Shown piece after piece: positions 31,671-40,695 of a stretch of 64,000 nt of DNA; the stretch's first letter is position 1, and each line of letters begins with the position of its first letter. The notes beneath the pieces are model-generated. The model made no database searches and was not told where the DNA came from. It saw nothing but the letters and a program-made list of their open reading frames with translations. The stretch is from Sinisalibacter lacisalsi. Lineage in GTDB: Bacteria > Pseudomonadota > Alphaproteobacteria > Rhodobacterales > Rhodobacteraceae. The DNA lies in assembly GCF_014640115.1 (NCBI RefSeq), contig NZ_BMGI01000001.1, positions 394,501 through 458,500 on the forward strand, given 5' to 3'. A program made the translations under genes and the position numbers.

Positions 31671-32467
31671 GCGATGCCCATCTCGGCCAGCATCGCCTCG
31701 ATCCTTGGCACGTCTTCAGGGTTGTTCAGTTCCCAGAACTGCCGCCCCCGCGGCTCGACCTCGACGCAGAGCACCGGGCGTTCGCGCTCCAGGAAGCGGA
31801 GTTGTTCAAGCCCTTCGAGGCTTTCGAGCGGCCCGGCCTTCCATCTCGGATAGGCTGCGAGCGCGGCCGGACGATAGGCGTAGACGCCGACGTGGTGATA
31901 CACCGGCGTTTGCGCCTCGGGCGGAAAATCCCGCGTGGTGTAGGGGATGACCTCCTTGGAAAAATAGAGCGCCTGCCCGTCGATCCCGAACACCGCCGTG
32001 GTCGCTCCGACGCGGCCGGCGCGACGGTCGTCGTGGAAGCCCGCGAGGGCGCGGCCGGAGCAGCGCAGGACGGGGGTGGCGACTTCTGCTGTCGGGTGCG
32101 CGTAGAGGGCCGAAACCAGCGCCTCGACAAACCACGGCGGGGTCAAGGGCGCGTCGCCTTGCAGGTTCACCACGATGTCGAATGTCTGCCCGAGCGCATC
32201 ATGCGCCTCAGCGCAGCGTTCGGTGCCGTTCTGGCAAGCCTGCGACGTCATCACCACCTCGGCGCCGAAGCTCTTCGCCTCGTCGCGAATGCGCGCGTCG
32301 TCCGTCGCCACCACGATGCGGTCGATCCCCTGCACCTGCGTTGCCGCGTCCCATGATCGGCGGATCAGCGTCTTGCGCTGGCCTGTCGCGCCGGTCAGTT
32401 CAACCAGCGCTTTGCCGGGGTAGCGGGTGGAGGCGTGGCGCGCAGGGATGACGAGGAGCGTGGCCAT
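31667..32467 (-). CDS. kdsB: CMP-Kdo synthetase (3-deoxy-manno-octulosonate cytidylyltransferase)
   Basis: KdsB activates Kdo as CMP-Kdo for lipopolysaccharide or capsule. The 266-aa protein has the CTP-binding VIPARHASTRYPGKAL motif (residues 6-21), the VVATDD stretch, ERCAEA, and the metal site VNLQGDAPLTP. The usual family start is somewhat modified (GATGQRKTLIRRSWDAA in place of GKPMIQHVYE), so a capsule-type (KpsU-like) paralogue or a related cytidylyltransferase is possible. It lies two bases after cysQ and is coupled to the GT2 gene. A KpsM-like permease nearby supports a capsule role. Confidence 0.85.
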   Translation of the reverse strand: MATLLVIPARHASTRYPGKALVELTGATGQRKTLIRRSWDAATQVQGIDRIVVATDDARIRDEAKSFGAEVVMTSQACQNGTERCAEAHDALGQTFDIVVNLQGDAPLTPPWFVEALVSALYAHPTAEVATPVLRCSGRALAGFHDDRRAGRVGATTAVFGIDGQALYFSKEVIPYTTRDFPPEAQTPVYHHVGVYAYRPAALAAYPRWKAGPLESLEGLEQLRFLERERPVLCVEVEPRGRQFWELNNPEDVPRIEAMLAEMGIA

Positions 32468-32468
32468 G

Positions 32469-33266
32469 TCAGCCCCGTTTCAACTCCACGCCGGGCGCGT
32501 GGGCGATGAAGAAGGGGTTTTCATACCCCGGCTTTCCGTAGCCGAGCGGCGTATGATCGTCGAAGCGGATCACCTGCCCCCCCGCGCCGACCAGCACGGC
32601 ATGGCCTGCGGCGGTATCCCATTCCATCGTGCGCCCGAGGCGGGGGTAGAGATCGGCCTCGCCGGTGGCCACGAGGCAGAACTTGAGCGAAGAGCCCGCG
32701 CTCGTCATGTCTTTCAGCGCATATCGAGAGATGTAATCGTCGGTGGCCTGATCGCGATGCGATTTCGACGCCACCACCATCAGCGCGTCGTTGTCGGGCG
32801 AGGAGACGCGGATCGGCCGGGTGCTGCCCGGCGTTTCCTTGTCGAAAGGCCCGTCCTCCTCGACCGAAACGCCATCGGCCCGGGTGTAGAACATCCGCCC
32901 CTTGGCCGGCGCATACACGATCCCGCGCACCGGCGTACCGTCTTTCACGAATGCGATGTTCACGGTGAAATCGCCGCGGCGGTGAACGAATTCCTTGGTG
33001 CCATCGAGCGGGTCGACGATGAGGAATTCCGGCGCGCCACCGGCGTGGCTTTCTGCCTGTTCCTCGGTCACCAGGTGGATATCGGGAAAAGCGGCGCGCA
33101 ATCCGGCGGAAATCAGGGCATCGGCGGCCTCGTCGGCAGCGGTAACGGGGCTGTCGTCGGCCTTGGCGCGCACGGCGAAATCTTCCTGCCCGTAGACCTC
33201 CATGATCACGTCGCCCGCCTCGAGCGCCAGCTTGCGCATCGCCTTTACCAGTTCCTCGAAATCCAC
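32469..33266 (-). CDS. cysQ: 3'(2'),5'-bisphosphate nucleotidase
   Basis: CysQ hydrolyses adenosine 3',5'-bisphosphate (PAP), the by-product of PAPS-dependent sulfation and sulfate reduction. The 265-aa member of the inositol-monophosphatase fold shows TEEQ, the metal-binding VDPLDGTKEFVHRRGDFTVNIA (near residues 85-106), and WDTAAGHAVLVGAGG near the end. It is the first gene of the cysQ-kdsB-GT2 unit and diverges from the ABC permease gene. Being in the same locus as a sulfotransferase, it probably clears PAP made by glycan sulfation, in addition to general sulfur metabolism. Confidence 0.93.
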   Translation of the reverse strand: MDFEELVKAMRKLALEAGDVIMEVYGQEDFAVRAKADDSPVTAADEAADALISAGLRAAFPDIHLVTEEQAESHAGGAPEFLIVDPLDGTKEFVHRRGDFTVNIAFVKDGTPVRGIVYAPAKGRMFYTRADGVSVEEDGPFDKETPGSTRPIRVSSPDNDALMVVASKSHRDQATDDYISRYALKDMTSAGSSLKFCLVATGEADLYPRLGRTMEWDTAAGHAVLVGAGGQVIRFDDHTPLGYGKPGYENPFFIAHAPGVELKRG

Positions 33267-33395
33267 GGCGCACTCCTCGATCTGCCCGGTTCACCGGGCT
33301 TGTTGCGAAAAAAACTCGGCCCCCTTATGATGCGCGACTAAGAAATCAGCAAGAATTCCCTGAGAAAACGGGGGCGGCAGGGAAGAGGCGCACCG

Positions 33396-34223
33396 ATGTT
33401 TCAGTTCCAGGCTCGAAAGACCGACGGCAGGCTGTCGCAAACCGCCTCGCTTCTCGAGCTGATCTATCATGCGACCGTGCGGAATGTGCGCAAGACGCAT
33501 TCCAACGCCATCATCGGCATATTGCTCAACATGCTCCAGACGATGACGCTTGTCGCCGTCTTCTACGTGATGTTCGCCATCCTCGGCCTGCGCGGCTCGA
33601 TGATCCGGGGCGATTTTCTGCTCTACATCATGTCGGGCATCTTCATGTACATGACCCACGTGAAAACGCTGGGCGCCGTGGTCGGGTCGGAGGGGCCTGC
33701 CTCACCGATGATGCAGCACGCACCGATGAACACCTTCGTCGCCATCGTGTCGGCGGCGCTTGCGGAACTCTACATCCAGGTTCTTTCCGTGGTGGTGGTG
33801 CTCTACATCTACCACATCGCTTTTCAGCGGATCACGATCGAGCAGCCCGGCCCGGCGATGGCGATGCTGCTGATGGGCTGGTTCTCGGGGTTTGCCGTCG
33901 GCATGGTGTTTCTGTCGCTGAAACCCTGGTTTCCGCATTTCGTCGGCGTCGGGTCCACGATCTATACCCGCGCCAACATGATCGCGTCGGGCAAGATGTT
34001 TCTGGCTAACACGCTGCCTTTCAATCTGCTCGCGATGTTCAGCTGGAACCCGCTGTTTCACATCATCGATCAGGCCCGGGGCTTCACCTTCATCAACTAC
34101 AATCCGCATTACTCGAACTGGGTTTATCCCCTCGTCGTCTCGATCGTGCTGATGATGATCGGTTTCATGGGCGAAGCCTACACCCGCAAGCACGCGTCGC
34201 TGAGCTGGGGCGCGCGGCGCTAG
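33396..34223 (+). CDS. ABC-2-type polysaccharide export permease (KpsM/Wzm-like)
   Basis: The 275-aa integral membrane protein has six or so hydrophobic segments and the layout of ABC-2 exporters of capsule or O-antigen chains. It has a cytoplasmic N-terminal helix (LLELIYHATVRNVRKTHSNAI), then paired membrane helices, and the conserved C-terminal region LPFNLLAMFSWNPLFHIIDQARG. The ATPase partner (KpsT/Wzt) is not in the window, so the transporter is split from it. It is transcribed alone on the plus strand, away from cysQ. With CMP-Kdo synthetase nearby, a capsule exporter is the best guess. Confidence 0.82.
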   Translation: MFQFQARKTDGRLSQTASLLELIYHATVRNVRKTHSNAIIGILLNMLQTMTLVAVFYVMFAILGLRGSMIRGDFLLYIMSGIFMYMTHVKTLGAVVGSEGPASPMMQHAPMNTFVAIVSAALAELYIQVLSVVVVLYIYHIAFQRITIEQPGPAMAMLLMGWFSGFAVGMVFLSLKPWFPHFVGVGSTIYTRANMIASGKMFLANTLPFNLLAMFSWNPLFHIIDQARGFTFINYNPHYSNWVYPLVVSIVLMMIGFMGEAYTRKHASLSWGARR

Positions 34224-34286
34224 GCCGGGCTCGCTGGTCCGAACGCCCCAAGCCGTCGCCAATCACCCGGTCAATCCGGGCAGCGT

Positions 34287-35552
34287 CTAGCGCGCGTAGG
34301 GATCCTCCAGCGCGGGCAGGATCTGACCCTCACAATTGCCGAAGCCGATCTGGAAGCCGTCGCCCCTGGCGGCGCCATGGAGGGTGAGCGTATCGCCATC
34401 CTCAAGGAAGCTCCGGCTCTCGCCGCTGTCGAGCGCGACCGGCTCCTTGCCGCCCCAGCTCAGCTCGAGAAGCGAGCCGCGGCTCTCCTTCGTCGGGCCG
34501 GAAATCGTGCCGGACCCGAGAAGGTCGCCCACCCGCATCGGGCAGCCCGAGGTGGTGTGGTGGGCAAGCTGTTGCGCGGCGGAGTAATACATCTCGCGCA
34601 TGTTGGTGCGGGCGATGGTCGTTGCGGCGTTGCCCTCGGGGGTGAGGCTCACCGAGAGATCGATATCGTAAAGCATCGGCCCGGGCTCTTCGAGGTAGGC
34701 GAGCAGCGGGCGCTCGCGCTCCGGCGTCGGCACACGGAAGGGCTCGAGCGCGGCTTTTGTCACGATCCACGGCGAAACCGTGGTCGCAGTGGCCTTGGCC
34801 TGGAACGGCCCGAGCGGCTGGTATTCCCAGGCCTGCACATCGCGCGCCGACCAGTCGTTGAGCAGAACGTAGCCGAAGATCATCGCGTCCGCCTCGGCCA
34901 CCGTCACCGGCCCCTCGGAGGGCTGGCCGACGATCGCGCCCATCTCCAGTTCGAGGTCGAACCGCTTGCAGGGGGCGAAGACGGGCAGGTCGGCGTCGGG
35001 CGCCTTCAGTTGCCCCCAGGGGCGGCGCACCGGCGTGCCGGAGACGACCACCGACGAGGCGCGGCCGTTGTAGCCGATCGGGATCGAAAGCCAGTTTGGC
35101 GGCAGCGCGTTCTCGGCGCCGCGAAACATCGTGCCGACGTTCGTCGCATGGTTCTTGCCGGCGTAGAAATCGGTGTATTCCGCCACCTGGAAAGGCATGT
35201 GCAGCGTGGCCTCGGCCATCGGCACGGAATAGGTGGTGAGGGCATCGCGGGTTTCCTCGCTTGCCTCTTCCGAGAGCATCGCGGTGAGCGCCGCGCGGTA
35301 GGCAGCCCAGGCATCGGGGCCAAGCTCCATGAAATCGTTCCAGAACGGCGCGTCGAGCACATCGGCGTTCGGGTCTGCGCGCAGGATGCCGGCGGCTTCC
35401 AGCCCGGTGGCGTCGATGATCCGGTTGCCGATCGCCACGCCGCAGCGCAGATCGCCGTCTTCGGTGGAAAAGACGCCATAGGGCAGGTTGTTGAGCGGAA
35501 AAGCGGTTTCGGGCGTGTTCGCGCTCTCGACCCAGGATTTCAGCAGGGGCAT
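34287..35552 (-). CDS. fahA: Fumarylacetoacetase
   Basis: This enzyme splits fumarylacetoacetate to fumarate and acetoacetate, the last step of tyrosine/homogentisate breakdown. The ATG at 35552 follows AAGGAC and gives 421 aa, the family size; the longer open frame adds 20 non-family residues. Typical motifs are seen: DFYAGKNHATNVG (metal and active-site His region), LELEMGAIVGQPSEG, ARDVQAWEYQPLGPF, and MYYSAAQQLAHHT. It lies 90 bases after hmgA in the same direction, forming a short catabolic operon. Confidence 0.95.
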   Translation of the reverse strand: MPLLKSWVESANTPETAFPLNNLPYGVFSTEDGDLRCGVAIGNRIIDATGLEAAGILRADPNADVLDAPFWNDFMELGPDAWAAYRAALTAMLSEEASEETRDALTTYSVPMAEATLHMPFQVAEYTDFYAGKNHATNVGTMFRGAENALPPNWLSIPIGYNGRASSVVVSGTPVRRPWGQLKAPDADLPVFAPCKRFDLELEMGAIVGQPSEGPVTVAEADAMIFGYVLLNDWSARDVQAWEYQPLGPFQAKATATTVSPWIVTKAALEPFRVPTPERERPLLAYLEEPGPMLYDIDLSVSLTPEGNAATTIARTNMREMYYSAAQQLAHHTTSGCPMRVGDLLGSGTISGPTKESRGSLLELSWGGKEPVALDSGESRSFLEDGDTLTLHGAARGDGFQIGFGNCEGQILPALEDPYAR

Positions 35553-35642
35553 GTGTGACAAGTCCTTCGATTTCGGGGCACTCAGCCCTTGTGTGACCGA
35601 TTCCGGGTTCAAGGAAAAGCCGGGGTCTGGCGTGTGGCCAGC

Positions 35643-36989
35643 CTATTTCTCGCCCGGCGTGCCGTCGAACTTCTTCTCGATGCCGTCCCAGCAGTCGATG
35701 TAGTCGTCCTGAAGCGGCGCTTCCCTGGCGGCGAAGGCGGTCAGGTGCTGCGGAAAACGGGTTTCGAACATGAAGCTCATGGTGTTTTCGAGTTTCACCG
35801 GCGCAAGCTCGGCGTTCGAGGCGCCTTCGAAGGCCGGTGCGTCGGGGCCGTGCGGGAGCATGCAGTTGTGCAGGCTCACGCCGCCGGGCACGAAACCCTG
35901 CGGCTTGGCGTCATACTGGCCGTAGATGTTGCCCATCAGCTCCGACATCACGTTCTTGTGGTACCACGGCGGGCGGAAGGTGTTTTCCGCCACCATCCAG
36001 CGTTCGCGGAACAGCACGAAGTCGATATTCGCGGTGCCCTCCTGCCCCGAGGGCGCGGTGAGCACGGTGAAGATCGAGGGGTCGGGATGGTCGAACAGGA
36101 TCGCGCCGACCGGGGAGTAGGTGTTGAGATCGTATTTCACCGGCGCGTAATTGCCGTGCCAGGCCACCACGTCGAGCGGGCTGTGGCCGATCCGGGTCTG
36201 GTGAAACTGCCCGCACCACTTGATCGTGACGGTCGAGGGCACCTCGCGGTCTTCGAAGGCGGCGACGGGGGTGAGAAAATCGCGCGGGTTGGCGAGGCAG
36301 TTGGCCCCGATCGGGCCACGGTTCGGCAGGTCGAACTTCTGGCCGTAGTTCTCGCAGACGAATCCGCGCGCGGGGCCTTCCACCACTTCGACGCGGTAGA
36401 CCATGCCGCGCGGCAGGATGGCGATTTCCTTCGGCGCAAGATCAATCGTTCCAAGCTCGGTGTGGAAGCGCAAGAGCCCCTCCTGCGGCACCACCAGAAG
36501 CTCGCCGTCGGCGGAGAAGAAATACTCGTCCTCCATCGAGGCGTTGGCGAGGTAGACATGCGCGGCCATGCCGGTTTGCGTGTTCACGTCGCCTGCCGTG
36601 GTCATCGTGCGCATGCCGGTGACGAAGGTCAGCGGCGCGTCGGTGTGCGGCACCGGGTCCCAGCGGTATTGCCCGAGCGAGATCAGCTCCGGGTCGATGT
36701 TCGGCGCGCTCTGCCAATAAGGCATGTCGATCTTCTCGAACCGTCCGGTGTGCTTCACCGAGGGGCGAATGCGATAGCACCATGTGCGTTCGTTCTGGCC
36801 GCGCGGCGCGGTGAAGGCGGTGCCGGAAAGCTGCTCGGCATAGAGCCCGTAGTTGCACTTCTGCGGCGAGTTCTGTCCGCTTGGCAGAGCACCGGGCAGG
36901 GCCTCGGTTTCAAAGTCGTTGCCGAAGCCGGGCATGTAGCCCGGGGTCGTTCCCATCGGGCTTTCGGCGCGTTTGATCTCGCGGGTCAT
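35643..36989 (-). CDS. hmgA: Homogentisate 1,2-dioxygenase
   Basis: HmgA opens the ring of homogentisate to maleylacetoacetate with a non-haem iron. I take the ATG at 36989 (448 aa), which matches the family start; an ATG four codons upstream (37001) is possible. The sequence begins near [21 protein letters not shown], and has FGQ-type cupin stretches and the iron-binding region [18 protein letters not shown] near residues 350-375. It is followed by the fumarylacetoacetase gene. No maleylacetoacetate isomerase or hpd gene lies in the window. Confidence 0.95.
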   Translation of the reverse strand: MTREIKRAESPMGTTPGYMPGFGNDFETEALPGALPSGQNSPQKCNYGLYAEQLSGTAFTAPRGQNERTWCYRIRPSVKHTGRFEKIDMPYWQSAPNIDPELISLGQYRWDPVPHTDAPLTFVTGMRTMTTAGDVNTQTGMAAHVYLANASMEDEYFFSADGELLVVPQEGLLRFHTELGTIDLAPKEIAILPRGMVYRVEVVEGPARGFVCENYGQKFDLPNRGPIGANCLANPRDFLTPVAAFEDREVPSTVTIKWCGQFHQTRIGHSPLDVVAWHGNYAPVKYDLNTYSPVGAILFDHPDPSIFTVLTAPSGQEGTANIDFVLFRERWMVAENTFRPPWYHKNVMSELMGNIYGQYDAKPQGFVPGGVSLHNCMLPHGPDAPAFEGASNAELAPVKLENTMSFMFETRFPQHLTAFAAREAPLQDDYIDCWDGIEKKFDGTPGEK

Positions 36990-37078
36990 GGCGTTTCCCA
37001 TCGTTTGGATGCTACATCCTGTCGCAGGCGAAGGGTATCGTTGCGGGTGAAACGAAGTCAAGGGAAAGGGAGATTTCG

Positions 37079-37849
37079 ATGCTGAAGGTCTGCATGGCAG
37101 GGGCAACCGGCTGGACGGGAAGCGCGATCGCCGAGGCGGTGGCGCAGGCGGATGACATGACGCTGGTTTCCTGCGTTGCCCGGCGCGCGGCGGGGCAGGA
37201 GATTCACGGCGCCCCCTGTTTCGCGAGCCTCGAAGACGCGCTTGGGGGGCCGGATTTCGACGTGTTGATCGACTATACCGCGCCGGATGCGATCATGGGC
37301 CACACGCTGGCCGCGGTGGCCGCGGGCAAGCGCGTTGTGGTGGGCACCTCCGGCCTCGATGCCGCCGAGTATGCCGAGATCGACGCGGCGGCGCGCGCCG
37401 CCGGTATCGGCGTGGTGGCCTCGGGCAATTTCGCGCTCACCGCCGCGCTGATGACCCGCTTCAGCCTGATGGCGGCCGAATATCTCGACTGGTTCGAGGT
37501 GATCGACTACGCCAAGCCCGGCAAGACCGACGCCCCGACCGGCACGGCGCGGGAACTGGCCGAGCGGATGGGCGCGGTGAAGCAGCCCGCCTTCGAGGTC
37601 GACCCGGCCAGCGTCAAGGGCGAGCCGGGCCTGCGCGGCGGCAAGGTGAACGGCGTGCAGGTGCACAGCCTCCGGTTGCCGTCCTACTCGGCCACCGTCA
37701 CCAGCACCTTCGCCAACGGCAATTCCCGCCTCACCATCACCCATGATGCGGGGAAAGACCCGACGATCTACAACGACGGCACGCTTCTGGCCGCGCGCAA
37801 GGTGATGGAGATTGTCGGCCTCGTGCGCGGGCTCGACAATCTCCTGTGA
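37079..37849 (+). CDS. DapB-like dehydrogenase lacking the catalytic His-His motif
   Basis: The 256-aa protein has the fold and ends of 4-hydroxy-tetrahydrodipicolinate reductase (DapB). It has an N-terminal nucleotide loop ([12 protein letters not shown]), [24 protein letters not shown], and the substrate-binding TDAPTGTA. The stretch before it, [14 protein letters not shown] (residues 140-153), should be E-x-HHRHKxDAPSGTA; the two histidines that give DapB its catalytic acid are replaced by Ala145 and Lys146, while Lys149 is kept. It may reduce a different substrate. It is divergent from hmgA and ends just before a convergent small membrane-protein gene. Automated annotation would probably call it dapB. 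Confidence 0.75.
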   Translation: MLKVCMAGATGWTGSAIAEAVAQADDMTLVSCVARRAAGQEIHGAPCFASLEDALGGPDFDVLIDYTAPDAIMGHTLAAVAAGKRVVVGTSGLDAAEYAEIDAAARAAGIGVVASGNFALTAALMTRFSLMAAEYLDWFEVIDYAKPGKTDAPTGTARELAERMGAVKQPAFEVDPASVKGEPGLRGGKVNGVQVHSLRLPSYSATVTSTFANGNSRLTITHDAGKDPTIYNDGTLLAARKVMEIVGLVRGLDNLL

Positions 37850-37855
37850 TCCGCC

Positions 37856-38224
37856 TCAGGCGGTGCGATACCTCGCGACCGTGAACAGGAAGATCAGTAT
37901 CGAGGCGAAGGTGAGCAGCGATCCGACCACGGCCAGCGTCTCGCCCCGCTCGGTCACCGCCATGACGATCCCGGGCACCATCAGAACGACGCCCGACAGC
38001 GCCACGATGAAATGCACCTTCGCCAGCGTGGTTTCGGCGGCGGCCGGCACCGCGTGATAGTACAGACCGAACAGGGCCATCGAGGCCCAGCCGACGAGGT
38101 TCAGGTGAGCATGCGCCCCGGCCAGGGCATGGTCACCCGAGGCAGACATCTGGATGCCCCAGGCCATCCCTGCCGTGACCGCCAGAACCCCGGTGATGAA
38201 AAACGCAAACGAAATACCTTTCAT
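37856..38224 (-). CDS. Small membrane protein resembling haem-copper oxidase subunit I helices
   Basis: The ATG at 38224 follows GGAGGAGAAC and gives 122 aa with four hydrophobic segments. The second segment, GAHAHLNLVGWASMALFGLYYHAVP, resembles helix sequences of cbb3-type oxidase or NorB subunit I, where histidines bind haem. The protein is far too short to be an oxidase. Short proteins like this exist in many alphaproteobacteria, and their function is not known to me. It converges on the DapB-like gene with a six-base gap. It has no obvious link to the flagellar genes that follow. Confidence 0.7.
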   Translation of the reverse strand: MKGISFAFFITGVLAVTAGMAWGIQMSASGDHALAGAHAHLNLVGWASMALFGLYYHAVPAAAETTLAKVHFIVALSGVVLMVPGIVMAVTERGETLAVVGSLLTFASILIFLFTVARYRTA

Positions 38225-38372
38225 GTTCTCCTCCATTTTTTCGCGCATGCGAACCGGAAAAAAATGTGAACGCATACGCATTCCACGAAAGTCCGAAGAG
38301 CCTACCACAAAAAACCCGCCAAGGCGCTCTTGTTAACCAGGGGCTGAGAAACCGGCCGGCGGCGGGCATCCT

Positions 38373-38387
38373 TTAAAGCGCGATTAA
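38373..38387. promoter_or_regulatory. CtrA-type site TTAA-N7-TTAA upstream of motB
   Basis: A perfect TTAA-AGCGCGA-TTAA lies 45 bases before the motB ATG. This is the full consensus of the alphaproteobacterial regulator CtrA, which activates flagellar genes in Rhodobacterales. Related sites occur at 39287, 47959 and 62957, each at the start of a flagellar transcription unit. Confidence 0.6.
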
Positions 38388-38432
38388 CCGGCGAGCCCTA
38401 CACCTGATCGCGGGTGAAACGAGAGGTGTGGG

Positions 38433-39263
38433 ATGAGCGCGCAGGGTAATGCGCCCATCATCTACAAGAAGGTCAAAAAGGTCAGTGGCGAGAGCCACCA
38501 CGGCGGGGCATGGAAAGTGGCCTATGCCGATTTCGTCACCGCGATGATGGCCTTCTTCATGTTGATGTGGCTTCTGAATGCGACAACGGAAAAACAGCGC
38601 AAGGGCATCGCGGATTACTTCAGTCCGACGATCCCGGTGATGCGCGCCTCGGGCGGCGGTGACGGGGCATTCGGTGGGGATAGCGTGTTCACCGATGAAA
38701 CCCTCGCGCATACCGGGCACGGCGGAGTTCCGAGCCCGGTGACCGACAAAACGGCCGACGGCGGGCCGGCCGAGGGCGTCGATTCCGGCCTGGAGCAGCA
38801 GGCGCTCGAGGATCTGGAGGAAGCGCTCTCGGGAAATTCCGGGGAGAGCATGGCAAGCGACCTTGCCCGTCGGCATATCGTGACCGAACTCACCGACGAG
38901 GGGCTATTGATCGAGCTCTTCGATCTTGAGGGCGAACCGCTGTTCGCACCCGGCGAGACCGAGCCCGAACCGGTGATGCGGGAACTCGTGGCGATGCTGG
39001 CGAGCGTTTTCGGCCTGGTGAAGAACGGCATCGCGATCGAGGGGCATGTGGCGGCGCAACCGGTTGTCGTGGCGCGCAATACCGCTTGGGAACTTTCGGG
39101 CGCCCGCGCCGGACGCGTGCGCGAGATGCTGGAGGCCGAAGGCGTTCCGGCGGAAAAGATCCGGCGCGTGACCGGGCATGCCGACCGCGAACCCGCCCAG
39201 CGCAACCCGATGGCCGTGCGCAACAACCGGATCGAGTTGATCCTGCTGCGATCCGGGCAATGA
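38433..39263 (+). CDS. motB: MotB flagellar stator protein
   Basis: MotB with MotA forms the proton-driven stator. The 276-aa protein has a single N-terminal membrane helix with the proton-carrying aspartate (YADFVTAMMAFFMLMWLL, Asp33). A linker is followed by a C-terminal OmpA-like peptidoglycan-binding domain (GHVAAQPV...LSGARAGRVREML...NPMAVRNNRIELIL). A GAGAGG site precedes the ATG. Here motB heads its own unit next to flgE and is separated from motA (49701) by 10 kb. A perfect CtrA-type site lies upstream. Confidence 0.93.
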   Translation: MSAQGNAPIIYKKVKKVSGESHHGGAWKVAYADFVTAMMAFFMLMWLLNATTEKQRKGIADYFSPTIPVMRASGGGDGAFGGDSVFTDETLAHTGHGGVPSPVTDKTADGGPAEGVDSGLEQQALEDLEEALSGNSGESMASDLARRHIVTELTDEGLLIELFDLEGEPLFAPGETEPEPVMRELVAMLASVFGLVKNGIAIEGHVAAQPVVVARNTAWELSGARAGRVREMLEAEGVPAEKIRRVTGHADREPAQRNPMAVRNNRIELILLRSGQ

Positions 39264-39286
39264 GGAAAACCGGAAATTTCTAGGCG

Positions 39287-39301
39287 TTAGTCCGCTGTTA
39301 A
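39287..39301. promoter_or_regulatory. CtrA-like site TTAG-N7-TTAA upstream of flgE
   Basis: TTAG-TCCGCTG-TTAA differs from the CtrA consensus at one position and lies 53 bases before the flgE ATG, in the 90-base gap after motB. It would drive flgE-flgK-flgL-flgI. Confidence 0.45.
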
Positions 39302-39353
39302 GCCGCGCGCGCTATTCATGAATCGCAAAAGGGCTGCAGCAGAAAGGCGCACC

Positions 39354-40670
39354 ATGACGATTTCCTCTTCGCTGAGTGCCGGCGTCGCCGGTCTGAACGC
39401 AAACGCCACGCGTTTGGCCACGATTTCCGACAATATCGCGAACTCCGCCACCTTTGGCTACAAGCGCGCCACCGCCGATTTCGAGTCGCTGGTGATTGGC
39501 GGATTGAGCGGATCGGGTAGCTATTCGGCCGGCGGCGTGCGCGCGGCGACGCATCGGATGATCGACGAGAACGGGCCGCTGATTTCCACGTCGAACCCGA
39601 TGGACATCGCGGTCTCGGGCCGCGGCATGCTGCCGGTCACCAACGAGGCCTATCTGCAGTATCCCGGCGACGACAGGCCGATGCTGGTGACGACAACGGG
39701 ATCGTTCCGCACCGACAAGGACGGTGTACTGAAAACCGAGACCGGCCTTGTTCTGCTCGGGTGGCCCGCCGATGCCGATGGCAACGTGGGCACCTATCCG
39801 CGCGATACGGCGACGGCGCTGGAGCCGGTCACGGTGCAGGTCAACCAGCAGTCGGGCGACCCGACGACGCGGATGAACCTCGGCGTCAACCTGCCCGCAA
39901 CCGACACCGAATTCGGCGCAACGGGCGACGACTTGCCGCTTTCCATCGAGTATTTCGGCAACCTTGGCACCTCGGAATCGTTGGACATGACATTCATACC
40001 GGCTCTCCCGGCCGTCGCTGGCGACCCGCCGACGAACACCTGGACGATGGAGGTTCGCGACAGTGCGTCTGGCGGGTCCTTGATCGGGGAATATACGCTG
40101 ACCTTCGACGACAGCCGGGCAAATGGCGGCACACTCGCGTCGGTCAGCGCGGTGACCGGTGGCGCCTACGATCCGGCCGATGGCACGGTGGATCTCGCGG
40201 TCGCTGGCGGCCCGCTGGAACTGACGATCGGCCGGATCGGCGACCCGCGCGGGTTGACCCAGCTCTCCGACAGTTTTGCGCCGGTTTCGATCACCAAGGA
40301 CGGCTCCCCGGTGGGCAACCTCACCTCCGTCGAGATCGATGTGAATGGTTACGTCACCGCCACCTACGACACCGGTTTCACCCGAACGATCTACCAGGTG
40401 CCGCTTGTCGACGTGCCGAATCCCAACGGGATGATCTCGTACTCAAACCAGACTTACCAGGTCTCGCCGCAGTCGGGATCGTTCTTCCTGTGGGACGCGG
40501 GCGATGGACCGACGGGCGAGGTGATCGGGTTCACGCGCGAAGGCTCGACGACGGATGTCGCGGGTGAACTCACCAACCTCATCCAGACCCAGCGGGCCTA
40601 TTCGTCGAACGCCAAGGTGATTCAGACGGTCGACGAAATGCTGCAGGAAACCACCAACATCAAACGCTGA
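39354..40670 (+). CDS. flgE: Flagellar hook protein FlgE
   Basis: FlgE polymerises into the hook. The ATG at 39354 after AGAAAGG gives 438 aa with the family N-terminus (MTISSSLSAGVAGLNANATRL, then NIANSATFGYK). The C-terminus shows the coiled D0 helix (ELTNLIQTQRAYSSNAKVIQTVDEMLQET). An in-frame ATG 12 codons upstream lacks a ribosome site. The central D2 region (residues 130-330) is short and divergent, as usual. It is followed by flgK after 25 bases. Confidence 0.94.
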   Translation: MTISSSLSAGVAGLNANATRLATISDNIANSATFGYKRATADFESLVIGGLSGSGSYSAGGVRAATHRMIDENGPLISTSNPMDIAVSGRGMLPVTNEAYLQYPGDDRPMLVTTTGSFRTDKDGVLKTETGLVLLGWPADADGNVGTYPRDTATALEPVTVQVNQQSGDPTTRMNLGVNLPATDTEFGATGDDLPLSIEYFGNLGTSESLDMTFIPALPAVAGDPPTNTWTMEVRDSASGGSLIGEYTLTFDDSRANGGTLASVSAVTGGAYDPADGTVDLAVAGGPLELTIGRIGDPRGLTQLSDSFAPVSITKDGSPVGNLTSVEIDVNGYVTATYDTGFTRTIYQVPLVDVPNPNGMISYSNQTYQVSPQSGSFFLWDAGDGPTGEVIGFTREGSTTDVAGELTNLIQTQRAYSSNAKVIQTVDEMLQETTNIKR

Positions 40671-40695
40671 TCGAAGGCAGGCCGGGAGTTAGATC

